Source of the DNA: Aliidiomarina sedimenti
GTDB taxonomy: Bacteria > Pseudomonadota > Gammaproteobacteria > Enterobacterales > Alteromonadaceae
Direction of reading: 5' to 3'
NCBI RefSeq assembly: GCF_003986955.1
Contig: NZ_PIPN01000002.1
Location: forward strand, 62,001 to 126,000
DNA length: 64,000 nucleotides
How positions within the stretch are numbered: the first letter of the stretch is position 1; each line of letters begins with the position of its first letter. A program made the translations under genes and the position numbers. Shown here piece by piece: positions 35,685 to 47,368 of this stretch. The notes under the pieces are model-generated. The model ran no database searches, was not told the origin of the DNA, and saw only the letters and a list, made by a program, of their open reading frames with translations.

Positions 35685-38501
35685 ATGGATAAAATTGAAA
35701 TTCGTGGGGCTCGTACTCACAACCTGAAAAATATTAATCTTGAAATTCCGCGTGACAAGCTGGTGGTAATCACTGGCCTGTCGGGTTCCGGTAAGTCCTC
35801 ACTTGCCTTTGATACCTTGTATGCCGAAGGGCAGCGCCGCTATGTTGAATCATTGTCGGCCTACGCACGGCAGTTCCTGAGTCTGATGGAAAAGCCGGAC
35901 GTCGATTCCATTGAAGGTTTGTCGCCGGCTATTTCCATAGAACAAAAATCAACGTCGCATAATCCGCGCTCCACCGTCGGTACCATTACCGAGATTTATG
36001 ACTACCTGCGACTGATGTTCGCACGTGTCGGTGAGCCACGCTGCCCGACCCATCATAAAACACTGGCAGCACAGACCGTAAGCCAGATGGTCGACCAGGT
36101 ACTCGAGTTACCCGAAGGCAGTAAGGTCATGCTGTTGGCGCCAGTGGTACAGGGACGTAAAGGTGAACACCAGAAAACCCTGGAGAACCTGGCAGCACAA
36201 GGCTACCTGCGGGCCCGCGTGGACGGTAATGTTTGCGACCTCAGCGATCCGCCCTCACTCGAGCTGCAGAAAAAACATGATATCGAAGTGGTGGTTGACC
36301 GTATTAAGGTGCGCCCCGGTCTCGAACTTAGACTGGCAGAGTCCTTTGAAACCGCACTCGACCTCAGTGGTGGAACCGCCTTTATCGCCCCAATGGAAGG
36401 CAAAGGTGAGACGCTCATATTTTCTGCCAATTTTGCCTGTCCGGAATGTGGCTACAGTATGCAGGAGCTCGAACCCCGGCTGTTTTCGTTTAATAACCCG
36501 GCGGGTGCCTGCCCGACCTGTGACGGCCTTGGCGTCGAACAGTATTTTGATCCGGATAAGGTGGTCGGTAACGCCGAACTCAGCCTGACCGGTGGTGCCA
36601 TTCGTGGCTGGGATAAACGCAATTTCTATTACTATCAAATGCTGCGTTCACTGGCCACGCACTACAAATTTGACCTCAATGCCCCTTTTCAGGACCTCAC
36701 GGATGAAGTCCGCAGTAAGGTCCTGTTCGGCAGCGGCAGCGAAGAAATCAAATTTAAGTATGTAAATGACCGCGGCGATACCGTGGTTCGCAAGCATGCC
36801 TTTGAAGGCATTATCCCCAACATGCAACGCCGCTATCGGGAAACAGATTCCAGCGCCGTGCGTGAAGAACTGTCGAAGTACCTTGCTGCGCAGCATTGTA
36901 AGTCGTGCCACGGCACCCGGTTACGCGAAGAAGCACGCAATGTATTCGTGGAAAAGACGACCTTGCCGGAAATTGTGGAGCAGTCCATCGGTGATGCTCT
37001 GGAATTCTTTACCAACCTTGAGCTGCACGGGCAGCGAGCCAGCATTGCAGAAAAAATATTAAAAGAAATCAATGACCGCTTACGCTTTCTGGTCAACGTT
37101 GGCCTGAACTACCTGAGCCTGTCCCGCAGTGCCGAAACATTATCCGGCGGCGAAGCGCAGCGTATCCGCTTAGCCAGTCAGATTGGTGCTGGTCTGGTCG
37201 GTGTGATGTATGTACTCGATGAGCCGTCCATTGGTCTTCACCAGCGTGACAATGAGCGCTTACTTACTACCTTGCGTCACTTGCGTGATCTGGGTAACAC
37301 CGTATTGGTCGTTGAACATGACGAAGACGCCATTCGCAGTGCCGACTACGTGATCGATATCGGCCCGGGTGCAGGTGTCCACGGTGGTGAGGTCGTTGCC
37401 GCTGGTCAGGTGGATGACATCATTAATAGCGAAGCCTCTTTAACCGGTGATTACCTGTCCGGACGCAAAGCCATTGCGGTGCCGAAGAAACGTCATAAGC
37501 CGGGTAAGGACTTCCTTGAAGTTCGTGGGGCTCGGGGCAACAACCTCAAAGGCGTGGATCTTAAGATACCACTGGGCATCATGACCTGTGTCACCGGCGT
37601 ATCCGGTTCAGGCAAATCAACCTTGATCAACGACACACTCTATCCACTGGCTCACCATGAACTGAATGGTGCTACCACGGGTATGGCGGCCCCCCACGAC
37701 AGCGTACACGGGCTTGAACACCTCGATAAAGTCGTCGACATTGACCAAAGCCCGATTGGCCGCACACCACGCTCGAACCCTGCCACCTACACCGGGATAT
37801 TTACCCCGGTGCGCGAGTTTTTCGCCGCGGTGCCGGAATCTCGTTCACGTGGTTACAAACCAGGCCGGTTTAGTTTCAACGTCAAAGGCGGTCGTTGTGA
37901 AGCCTGCCAGGGTGACGGCATGATCAAGGTCGAAATGCACTTCCTGCCGGACGTTTATGTACCCTGTGATATCTGCAAAGGCAAACGCTATAACCGGGAA
38001 ACCCTGGAAGTTCAGTACAAGGGCAAAAACATCCACGAAGTGCTTGAGATGACCATTGAAGAAGCTCGTGAATTCTTCGATGCTGTCCCCGCTATCGCGC
38101 GTAAACTGCAAACACTGATGGATGTCGGCCTGTCCTATGTGCGCCTCGGCCAGTCGGCCACCACCCTGTCCGGCGGTGAGGCCCAGCGGGTCAAACTGTC
38201 GCGGGAGTTATCCAAACGTGACACCGGTAAGACCCTGTATATTCTCGACGAGCCAACCACCGGCCTGCACTTTCACGATATTCAGCAACTACTTGCGGTA
38301 CTCCATCGATTGCGTGACCATGGTAATACCATTGTTATTATCGAGCATAATCTGGATGTCATAAAAACGGCCGACTGGATTGTCGACCTTGGGCCTGAAG
38401 GTGGTTCAGGCGGGGGTGAGATCCTGGCTCAGGGAACCCCGGAAGACGTAGCCCAAAGCAAAGTGTCGCACACGGCTCACTTTCTCAAACCTATGTTGTA
38501 A
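35685..38501 (+). CDS. uvrA: Excinuclease ABC subunit A
   Basis: Damage-recognition ATPase of nucleotide excision repair. The 938-residue protein (E. coli 940) has two ABC ATPase halves: Walker [10 protein letters not shown] and GVSGSGKST, signatures [11 protein letters not shown] and [11 protein letters not shown], and Walker [11 protein letters not shown] and [10 protein letters not shown]. Zinc modules include CPTCDGLG and CEACQGDG. The start is the ATG at 35685, with GGAG (35678-35681) just upstream. The longer frame from 35559 runs through the promoter region and is rejected. Confidence 0.98.
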   Translation: MDKIEIRGARTHNLKNINLEIPRDKLVVITGLSGSGKSSLAFDTLYAEGQRRYVESLSAYARQFLSLMEKPDVDSIEGLSPAISIEQKSTSHNPRSTVGTITEIYDYLRLMFARVGEPRCPTHHKTLAAQTVSQMVDQVLELPEGSKVMLLAPVVQGRKGEHQKTLENLAAQGYLRARVDGNVCDLSDPPSLELQKKHDIEVVVDRIKVRPGLELRLAESFETALDLSGGTAFIAPMEGKGETLIFSANFACPECGYSMQELEPRLFSFNNPAGACPTCDGLGVEQYFDPDKVVGNAELSLTGGAIRGWDKRNFYYYQMLRSLATHYKFDLNAPFQDLTDEVRSKVLFGSGSEEIKFKYVNDRGDTVVRKHAFEGIIPNMQRRYRETDSSAVREELSKYLAAQHCKSCHGTRLREEARNVFVEKTTLPEIVEQSIGDALEFFTNLELHGQRASIAEKILKEINDRLRFLVNVGLNYLSLSRSAETLSGGEAQRIRLASQIGAGLVGVMYVLDEPSIGLHQRDNERLLTTLRHLRDLGNTVLVVEHDEDAIRSADYVIDIGPGAGVHGGEVVAAGQVDDIINSEASLTGDYLSGRKAIAVPKKRHKPGKDFLEVRGARGNNLKGVDLKIPLGIMTCVTGVSGSGKSTLINDTLYPLAHHELNGATTGMAAPHDSVHGLEHLDKVVDIDQSPIGRTPRSNPATYTGIFTPVREFFAAVPESRSRGYKPGRFSFNVKGGRCEACQGDGMIKVEMHFLPDVYVPCDICKGKRYNRETLEVQYKGKNIHEVLEMTIEEAREFFDAVPAIARKLQTLMDVGLSYVRLGQSATTLSGGEAQRVKLSRELSKRDTGKTLYILDEPTTGLHFHDIQQLLAVLHRLRDHGNTIVIIEHNLDVIKTADWIVDLGPEGGSGGGEILAQGTPEDVAQSKVSHTAHFLKPML

Positions 38502-38530
38502 CAGCATCTAAACGCAAGGAACTACACCCG

Positions 38531-38941
38531 ATGTACACAGAAGATCTTAAAGTCCGCTTCTATGAAACTGACGCCCTCGGCCATGTTAATAATACGGTCA
38601 TTCCGGCCTGGTTTGAAACCGGCCGCCTGCCCGTCTTTGAACTCTTCACTGAGCAGGGTAATCTGTATGAAGTCAGTCTGATTGTTGCCAATCTGAATGT
38701 GGATTTTTTGCGCCCGGTCTACTTCGGCGAGATGGTCACGTTAAAGACCTACATTGCCCGCATCGGTAAAAGCTCGTTCGATATTGGCAGTGAGGTCTGG
38801 CAGAGCGGTCAGCTTTGCGCGAAAGGCACCACCATACTGGTTAACTACGACCATAAAAACGGACGTTCAGTGCCAATTAGCGAGACGATCAAAGCTAAAC
38901 TGTTGCAACAGACGCACCCTGATCACCCTTTAGCCAGCTAA
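38531..38941 (+). CDS. Hotdog-fold acyl-CoA thioesterase (4HBT family)
   Basis: A 136-residue single-domain hotdog protein with the 4HBT-type start VRFYETDALGHVNNTV, in which the Asp is the likely catalytic residue, and the central helix AWFETGRLPVFELF. Close to YbgC-like and other acyl-CoA thioesterases. The acyl substrate cannot be read from the sequence. It lies 29 bases after uvrA with AAGGA before its ATG and 22 bases before the glutaminase, so the three may share transcripts. Confidence 0.85.
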   Translation: MYTEDLKVRFYETDALGHVNNTVIPAWFETGRLPVFELFTEQGNLYEVSLIVANLNVDFLRPVYFGEMVTLKTYIARIGKSSFDIGSEVWQSGQLCAKGTTILVNYDHKNGRSVPISETIKAKLLQQTHPDHPLAS

Positions 38942-38963
38942 TACGCTAGTCACGGAGCTTTGC

Positions 38964-39902
38964 ATGGAAGGAACATTTAAGCGCCCCACCAATCAGGAAC
39001 TGCTGCTGCAGGAGATCCTGCAGGAGGCGCTCGACTTGCCGCTCAGCGGCGAATCCGCTAATTACATTCCAGCTCTTGCCTCCATCAACCCCAATCAGTG
39101 TGGTATAGCGTTAGCCAACCTGGATGGAGAAGTGCACGTTGCCGGTGACGCCGACGTGCCTTTTTCCATTCAGAGCGTATCGAAAATATTCGGCCTGGTC
39201 ATGGCCATGCTGCGCATGGGCGATGACTTATGGCGACGGGTGCGAATGGAGCCGTCGGGCCATGCATTTAATTCGATAGTGCAGCTGGAATGGGAACATG
39301 GTATTCCGCGTAATCCCTTTATCAACGCAGGAGCCATTGTTGTAGCCGATACCCTGGTAAGCCATTACTCGGCCAGCAAAAGTGCGCTGATGTCGTTTGT
39401 ACGCGGCCTGGCGGACAATCAGGACATCCATGTGAATCAGGATATTTTTCAGTCTGAAAAAATGCATGGCAGTCGTAACGCAGCGCTCGCCTACCTGATG
39501 AAAAGCTTTGCTAACATCGACGCCGACGTCAACGACGCACTCGACCATTACTTCTACCAGTGTTCAATTGATATGAGCTGTCGGGATGTTGCCAGAAGCC
39601 TTGGCTTTCTCGCCAATCGAGGGGTGCAGCCACACAGCGGTGATCAGATTTGCTCGCGCCGCGACGCCCATCGGTTAAACGCAATTCTGCAAACCAGTGG
39701 GATGTATGATCAGTCCGGCGAATTTGCCTTTGAAGTCGGCCTGCCGGCCAAGAGTGGGGTCGGCGGTGGTATCGTCGCAGTCGTCCCGAATTACGGGGTT
39801 ATCTGCGCCTGGAGCCCAAGGCTGAACCAGTATGGTAACTCCTGTCTGGGCATGTACATGATCACGCGGTTAGCCAAAAAGCTTGGCTTATCCGTTTACT
39901 GA
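38964..39902 (+). CDS. glsA: Glutaminase
   Basis: Hydrolyses glutamine to glutamate and ammonia. The 312-residue protein is of the serine-dependent beta-lactamase-like glutaminase family (E. coli YbaS and YneH, about 310). The catalytic S71-x-x-K74 sits in FSIQSVSKIF, and conserved segments NPFINAGAIV, SEKMHGSRNAALAYLMKSF and AKSGVGGGIVAVVP follow. No signal peptide, so cytoplasmic. Its 3' end overlaps the stop of the opposite-strand binding protein by 7 bases. Confidence 0.95.
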   Translation: MEGTFKRPTNQELLLQEILQEALDLPLSGESANYIPALASINPNQCGIALANLDGEVHVAGDADVPFSIQSVSKIFGLVMAMLRMGDDLWRRVRMEPSGHAFNSIVQLEWEHGIPRNPFINAGAIVVADTLVSHYSASKSALMSFVRGLADNQDIHVNQDIFQSEKMHGSRNAALAYLMKSFANIDADVNDALDHYFYQCSIDMSCRDVARSLGFLANRGVQPHSGDQICSRRDAHRLNAILQTSGMYDQSGEFAFEVGLPAKSGVGGGIVAVVPNYGVICAWSPRLNQYGNSCLGMYMITRLAKKLGLSVY

Positions 39903-40741
39903 GGGCTCCCGGCCTGCACACTGGCCGGACTGGGGTCATACACAAGATGGTTCTCCAGCCCAAAGGACGCAAATAACTCCGCTAATGAACCGTCCTCCCA
40001 CATTTCATTCAGCTGCCCGCGCAGCCACTCAACACTGACCACAGCGTCGTCAGCTACCAGCACATGAGTCGCATAGGTCTGGTCGACAGTTTCGCCGGCC
40101 TTAAGGGTTTTAGCTACGTCCGGGTCGTGCAGCTCTAGCATCGCGAGCAGTTCAGTATTCAGTAAAATACTCTGCAATCGCCCACGGCTTAACATATTAA
40201 TCAGGGTCACATGGCTGTCTGCCAGGTACAGGTTATGCTCTTGTTCCAGCACCGCAACATCGCTCTGGTAATCGACAAAGTCATAATGGTAGCCAACGAT
40301 GCCCCCCACCCGCGCCGCGCCGTCGGTGTCATCGCTAACGTCACTGGTGTCTTCCTCAGCGCGCAGGACATGGATATCAGCCCCCTCAGTCAGCTTAGGC
40401 CCCTTTTCAACATCCGTCCCAATATAACTGCTCCAGCCCCATTGCTCTGCTTCAAAGAAAATCAGCTGACAACAGCCTTCAGGTTCTAACGCCTGATAGC
40501 GATGTGGCGGACGGATTTCAATAATTTCAAAATGAAAAGTCTGCTGGCGTTGGTTGACCGCCTCAAGCAGCGCCCCAAGTACATGGCGCTCCAGACGCGA
40601 CGAATAATAAGGAGGAAACTCATAAGCAGCTACTGCCACATGGGTTGGCTCATCGCTGGCATTAACCCGACTACTGAGCCCGGAGCTTAAGGCTACCACC
40701 AGTAAACATATACACCAGGTACTCAATTTCATACACGCCAT
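39896..40741 (-). CDS. Periplasmic solute-binding-like protein
   Basis: A 281-residue exported protein with a clear signal peptide (about 1-28) and the layout of family-3 extracellular solute-binding proteins (VAVAAYEFPPYYS near the mature start; late ELFASFGLEN). Such proteins in Alteromonadales are often orphans without a permease. Here too there is no ABC transporter beside it, so the ligand is unknown; an amino acid is the usual guess. The middle carries an acidic loop (EEDTSDVSDDTDG). The ATG at 40741 follows AAAGG; a second ATG three codons later is possible. It converges with the glutaminase gene, overlapping it by 7 bases. Confidence 0.75.
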   Translation of the reverse strand: MACMKLSTWCICLLVVALSSGLSSRVNASDEPTHVAVAAYEFPPYYSSRLERHVLGALLEAVNQRQQTFHFEIIEIRPPHRYQALEPEGCCQLIFFEAEQWGWSSYIGTDVEKGPKLTEGADIHVLRAEEDTSDVSDDTDGAARVGGIVGYHYDFVDYQSDVAVLEQEHNLYLADSHVTLINMLSRGRLQSILLNTELLAMLELHDPDVAKTLKAGETVDQTYATHVLVADDAVVSVEWLRGQLNEMWEDGSLAELFASFGLENHLVYDPSPASVQAGSPQ

Positions 40742-40821
40742 TCCATGCCTTTACTACGACTGCTGACCAGTGGTCTATGTTTACCACGTTGGCTGCCAGT
40801 GTCAAATGCAAAGCAAGGCGT

Positions 40822-40853
40822 AAAAAAGGCCTGCTCGAAAGCAGGCCTTTTTT
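40822..40853 (-). terminator. Strong terminator after the AbgT-family gene
   Basis: Stem AAAAAAGGCCTGCT (40822-40835) with AGCAGGCCTTTTTT (40840-40853) and a four-base loop that reads TTCG on the minus strand. Runs of T follow on either strand, so it may also act on readthrough from the plus strand. Confidence 0.88.
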
Positions 40854-40860
40854 ACTACCC

Positions 40861-42450
40861 TTAGCCGACCTGATAATAGGTGGCTGCGCCGGGGCCCACT
40901 GGCAACCCAAACAGGAACACCCAGGTATAGAACAGCATTATCCAGCCTACCAGGAAGACCATACTGTATGGCAACATAATCGAAATTAAGGTGCCGATAC
41001 CGAGGTTCTTCTGATACCTGGCAGCCACGGCCAGAATCAGACCAAAATAGCTCATCATCGGGGTGATGATATTGGTCACTGAGTCCCCTATCCGGTAGGC
41101 CGCCTGAATAAGTTCAGGGGCATAGCCAATTAACATCAGCATAGGTACGAAAATTGGCGCGGTCACCGCCCATTGCGCTGACGCCGAACCCAGCATCAGA
41201 TTGACAAAGGCACACATCAAAATAAACAGCACAAATACGCCGGGGCCGGTTAAGTTAATCGTCTGCAGGAAGTTGGCCCCGTTCACCGCGAGTATGGTGC
41301 CAAAGTTTGTCCAGCCAAAAAAGGCGACGAACTGAGCGGCGAAGAATACCAGCACAATGTACAGACCCATGGTACTCATGCTCGCCGCCATGGCGTTAAT
41401 CACGTCACGGTCTGTACGCATCACTTTAGTGACAAAGCCGTACACGAAACCGGGAATGGCGAAGGTGATAAAGATAAAGACCACAATTCCGCGCAGGAAC
41501 GGCGAGCCTGACACGCTACCGGTTTCAGGATCACGAAGAATGCCCCATTCAGGCACAACGGTGAGTGCCAACAAACCAATCAATGCCGCAAAAGTAACGC
41601 CAGCCCAGATCAAACCTGACTTTTCAGTGCGGGTCAGGTTTTCCATCTTGACGTTTTCATCAATATCAGCGTCGGGGTCCATGTCTTTCGGATTGTATTT
41701 ACCCAGCTTAGGCTCAACAATTTTTTCAGTAACCAGCCAACCCAGCACGGCAATCAGGAAGGTACTAACAAACATAAAGAACCAGTTCATTTCTGGCCCG
41801 ACTTCATAGGTCGGGTCAATCAACTGGGCTGCCGAGGTGGTGAAACCAGCCAGTAACGGGTCGACAGTACCAATGAATAAGTTCGCACTATACCCCGCCG
41901 AAACCCCGGCAAAAGCGGCTGCAAGACCCGCCAACGGGTGGCGGCCAAGGGAATGAAAGATCATCGCGGCGAGCGGCACCAGCACCACATAGCCGAGCTC
42001 TGACGCGGTGTTTGACACGACACCGGCAAACACAATAGTGACGGTTACCATCCGCGGCGACGCATTCATAACCATGCCCCGCATCAGTGCAGAGAGCAGT
42101 CCGGAGCGTTCCGCAATACCCACACCCAGCAAGGCAACCAGGACCACACCGAGCGGTGGGAACTGGGTAAAGTTAGTCACCAGATTGGAGACTATGTAAC
42201 GCAGTCCCTCGGCACTCAGCAGGTTATTGACCGCAATTTCCTGGCCTAAGGTCGCCGGTCGCGGGTCGGCCACGCTTAGACCAAAAAAGGACGCAATACC
42301 GCTGGCGACAACGACAAAGACACAAAATAATGCAAACAAAGTGACCGGGTGTGGCAGTAGGTTGCCTAACCATTCAACGGTATCAAGAAAGCGGGTAAAG
42401 GCACCGCGCTTCTGGGTCGGATCGGCGGCGTTGGAGTTGCCTTCAGACAT
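40861..42450 (-). CDS. AbgT family transporter
   Basis: Inner-membrane transporter of the AbgT/MtrF family, about 12-13 hydrophobic helices, 529 residues. Conserved blocks include TVEWLGNLLPHPVTLFALF at the N-terminus, GIAERSGLLSAL, SNTASELGYVVLVPLAAMIF, the GSASAQWAVTAPIFVPM region and the C-terminal LPVGPGA. Relatives import p-aminobenzoyl-glutamate or export sulfonamides and p-aminobenzoate; the sequence does not decide between these. No abgA/abgB hydrolase genes lie beside it, which makes the peptide-import role less supported. It is a single-gene unit with its own terminator. Confidence 0.93.
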   Translation of the reverse strand: MSEGNSNAADPTQKRGAFTRFLDTVEWLGNLLPHPVTLFALFCVFVVVASGIASFFGLSVADPRPATLGQEIAVNNLLSAEGLRYIVSNLVTNFTQFPPLGVVLVALLGVGIAERSGLLSALMRGMVMNASPRMVTVTIVFAGVVSNTASELGYVVLVPLAAMIFHSLGRHPLAGLAAAFAGVSAGYSANLFIGTVDPLLAGFTTSAAQLIDPTYEVGPEMNWFFMFVSTFLIAVLGWLVTEKIVEPKLGKYNPKDMDPDADIDENVKMENLTRTEKSGLIWAGVTFAALIGLLALTVVPEWGILRDPETGSVSGSPFLRGIVVFIFITFAIPGFVYGFVTKVMRTDRDVINAMAASMSTMGLYIVLVFFAAQFVAFFGWTNFGTILAVNGANFLQTINLTGPGVFVLFILMCAFVNLMLGSASAQWAVTAPIFVPMLMLIGYAPELIQAAYRIGDSVTNIITPMMSYFGLILAVAARYQKNLGIGTLISIMLPYSMVFLVGWIMLFYTWVFLFGLPVGPGAATYYQVG

Positions 42451-42590
42451 CTAAATATCCTCTCTTGGCGGCCAGTGGCGGCGCCTTGATGTTTTTTACC
42501 AGCGCAGCATTGTAAAACAAATAGCGTGTTATAGAAACCGAGCTTTCGCAAAGACCACAAGGCTTTGCGCAGGCTGTTGTATCAGCAAAC

Positions 42591-42620
42591 AAAAAGGGCT
42601 CCCAATGGGAGCCCTTTTTT
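42591..42620 (-). terminator. Terminator after the str-operon tuf gene
   Basis: Stem AAAAAGGGCTCCC (42591-42603) with GGGAGCCCTTTTTT (42607-42620), three-base loop. It stands 59 bases past the tuf stop and ends the rpsL-rpsG-fusA-tuf operon. A nearly identical hairpin ends the second tuf gene. Confidence 0.92.
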
Positions 42621-42678
42621 ATGCGTTAACTAAAGGAATGCATTGCAGACCTCCAGTACATGCTGTTCCAGCCTTAGA

Positions 42679-43863
42679 TTAATCTAAGATTTTAGAAACA
42701 ACACCAGCGCCTACAGTACGGCCACCTTCGCGGATTGCGAAACGCAGACCGTCGTCCATCGCGATTGGTGCAATCAGGTCCACTACGAACTTGATGTTGT
42801 CACCAGGCATAACCATCTCTACGCCTTCTGGCAGCTCTACAGCACCAGTAACGTCAGTCGTACGGAAGTAGAACTGTGGACGATAGCCTTTGAAGAATGG
42901 CGTATGACGGCCACCTTCTTCTTTGCTCAGTACGTATACTTCTGCTTCGAACTTGGTATGCGGAGTGATTGAACCTGGCTTAGCCAATACCTGACCACGC
43001 TGGATATCTTCACGCTTAGTACCACGCAACAATGCGCCGATGTTCTCGCCTGCACGACCTTCGTCAAGCAGTTTACGGAACATTTCAACACCCGTTACAG
43101 TTGTCTTCGTGGTGTCTTTGATACCTACGATTTCAACTTCGTCACCAGTGTTCACGATACCGCGCTCTACACGACCTGTTACAACAGTACCACGGCCTGA
43201 GATAGAGAATACGTCTTCGATTGGCATCAGGAACGGCTTGTCGATGTCACGCTCTGGCTCTGGAATGTAAGAATCCAGGGCTTCAGCCAGCTCAACAATT
43301 TTCTTCTCCCATGCTTCGTCACCTTCCAGTGCTTTCAGAGCTGAGCCCTGAATAACTGGCAGGTCGTCGCCTGGGAAGTCGTACTCTGACAGAAGTTCAC
43401 GAACTTCCATTTCGACCAGCTCAAGCAGCTCTTCATCGTCAACCATGTCACATTTGTTCATGAATACAACGATGAAAGGTACGCCTACCTGGCGAGACAG
43501 CAGGATGTGCTCACGAGTCTGTGGCATTGGGCCATCAGTCGCAGCGACTACCAGAATAGCGCCGTCCATCTGAGCAGCACCGGTGATCATGTTTTTCACA
43601 TAGTCAGCGTGACCTGGGCAGTCAACGTGCGCATAGTGACGGATCGGAGTGTCATACTCAACGTGTGACGTTGAGATAGTGATACCACGCTCACGCTCTT
43701 CTGGAGCGTTGTCGATTGATGCGAAGTCTTTTGCCGCACCGCCGTAAACTTTTGCAAGTACGGTAGTGATTGCAGCAGTCAAAGTAGTTTTACCGTGGTC
43801 AACGTGACCGATGGTGCCGACGTTTACGTGCGGCTTACTACGTTCAAATTTTTCTTTAGCCAT
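42679..43863 (-). CDS. tufA: Elongation factor Tu, copy in the str operon
   Basis: GTPase that delivers aminoacyl-tRNA to the ribosome. The 394-residue protein has G1 GHVDHGKT at 19-26, G3 [10 protein letters not shown]4 NKCD and a late [14 protein letters not shown] in domain 2. Its position after rpsL-rpsG-fusA makes it tufA. The protein is identical to that of the second copy at 61012-62196. The DNA differs at about 15 sites in the first 110 bases of the gene and at only about 6 in the rest. Confidence 0.98.
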   Translation of the reverse strand: MAKEKFERSKPHVNVGTIGHVDHGKTTLTAAITTVLAKVYGGAAKDFASIDNAPEERERGITISTSHVEYDTPIRHYAHVDCPGHADYVKNMITGAAQMDGAILVVAATDGPMPQTREHILLSRQVGVPFIVVFMNKCDMVDDEELLELVEMEVRELLSEYDFPGDDLPVIQGSALKALEGDEAWEKKIVELAEALDSYIPEPERDIDKPFLMPIEDVFSISGRGTVVTGRVERGIVNTGDEVEIVGIKDTTKTTVTGVEMFRKLLDEGRAGENIGALLRGTKREDIQRGQVLAKPGSITPHTKFEAEVYVLSKEEGGRHTPFFKGYRPQFYFRTTDVTGAVELPEGVEMVMPGDNIKFVVDLIAPIAMDDGLRFAIREGGRTVGAGVVSKILD

Positions 43864-43921
43864 TGCTATTTCCTTTCTATAAGTTTAAAGCCCGGCCCTT
43901 GGGACCGGGACCAGACCTCAA

Positions 43922-46045
<2,124 letters not shown>

Positions 46046-46078
46046 GTTAAAATCCTCTTAATTGAGTGTGAGCGTGAA

Positions 46079-46549
46079 TTACCAGCGATAGTGAGCGAAC
46101 GCTTTGTTCGCATCTGCCATACGGTGAACGTCTTCACGCTTCTTAACCGCAGAACCTTTGTTCTGTGAGGCATCTAACATTTCGCCAGCCAGGCGTTGAG
46201 CCATGGACTTCTCACCACGTGCGCGAGCTGCGTCAACCATCCAGCGCATTGCCAGAGTGTTACGACGTACAGGACGAACTTCAACTGGTACCTGGTAAGT
46301 CGAACCACCTACGCGGCGTGACTTAACCTCAACACTTGGACGGATGTTGTCTAAAGCTTCTTCAAACACTTCCAACTGATCTTTACCAGCTTTATCAGCG
46401 ATGATGTCTAATGCACCATAGATGATTCTTTCAGCGACTGATTTCTTGCCATCAACCATGACAATGTTAATAAATTTCGCCAACAACTCTGATCCGAACT
46501 TAGGATCCGGCAGGATTTTACGTTGGCCGACTACGCGTCTTCTTGGCAT
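46079..46549 (-). CDS. rpsG: 30S ribosomal protein S7
   Basis: Primary 16S rRNA-binding protein that starts assembly of the 30S head. 156 residues, beginning [16 protein letters not shown], all typical. In E. coli S7 is the translational repressor of the str operon and binds between rpsL and rpsG; here the 78-base rpsL-rpsG gap could serve that role. Confidence 0.98.
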   Translation of the reverse strand: MPRRRVVGQRKILPDPKFGSELLAKFINIVMVDGKKSVAERIIYGALDIIADKAGKDQLEVFEEALDNIRPSVEVKSRRVGGSTYQVPVEVRPVRRNTLAMRWMVDAARARGEKSMAQRLAGEMLDASQNKGSAVKKREDVHRMADANKAFAHYRW

Positions 46550-46627
46550 ATTAATTCTCCGGTGTCTTCAGGGATTACCCAAAACATACAAATTTAAAAG
46601 TTTGGCCTTACTAGAAACGGAGAACCG

Positions 46628-47017
<390 letters not shown>

Positions 47018-47145
47018 TCAGTACTTTTTTAAACGACACAAAGCGCCCGGGTGAACAAACACCCAAGCGCAGCTTTGGTTTTAATGGTCTCAGTCGCTAC
47101 AACGAACCATATATTCCAAGTGATTCCCCATATAAGGGAGGCCGA

Positions 47146-47174
47146 ATTTTATAGGTCACAGATTAACCTGTCAA
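47146..47174 (-). promoter_or_regulatory. Sigma-70 promoter of the str operon (rpsL)
   Basis: On the minus strand: perfect TTGACA (47169-47174), 17-base spacer, TAAAAT (47146-47151), followed by a start region near 47139. Close to consensus and correctly placed before rpsL. Confidence 0.85.
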
Positions 47175-47327
47175 CCAGATCCCGCGATCTATCTGGTCTT
47201 TACGCCTTTGCCAGGCCTCTTTGATATGCATGTGAAGCGTGCCTGCACTCAATTTATCGGTGCCACGCAGCGCTCCCGCAGGCCAGTGGTGGAATATACC
47301 ACCACGCCCTACCCGGACGCAGGCAAC

Positions 47328-47353
47328 AAAAAAGGCCCCGAAGGGCCTTTTTT
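47328..47353 (-). terminator. Terminator after rpoC
   Basis: On the minus strand a GGCCC stem closed by a UUCG loop (C-UUCG-G, an extra-stable tetraloop), extended by A/U pairs and followed by a T run (47328-47333). It lies 16 bases past the rpoC stop and ends the rplK-rpoC unit. Confidence 0.92.
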
Positions 47354-47368
47354 TAAACGTGATAACGA

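Noticed and set aside
43040..43270. Plus-strand open frame also found inside the second tuf gene at 61373-61684
   Set aside because: The same antisense frame appears in both because the tuf sequences are nearly identical; it has no ribosome binding site or recognisable protein.
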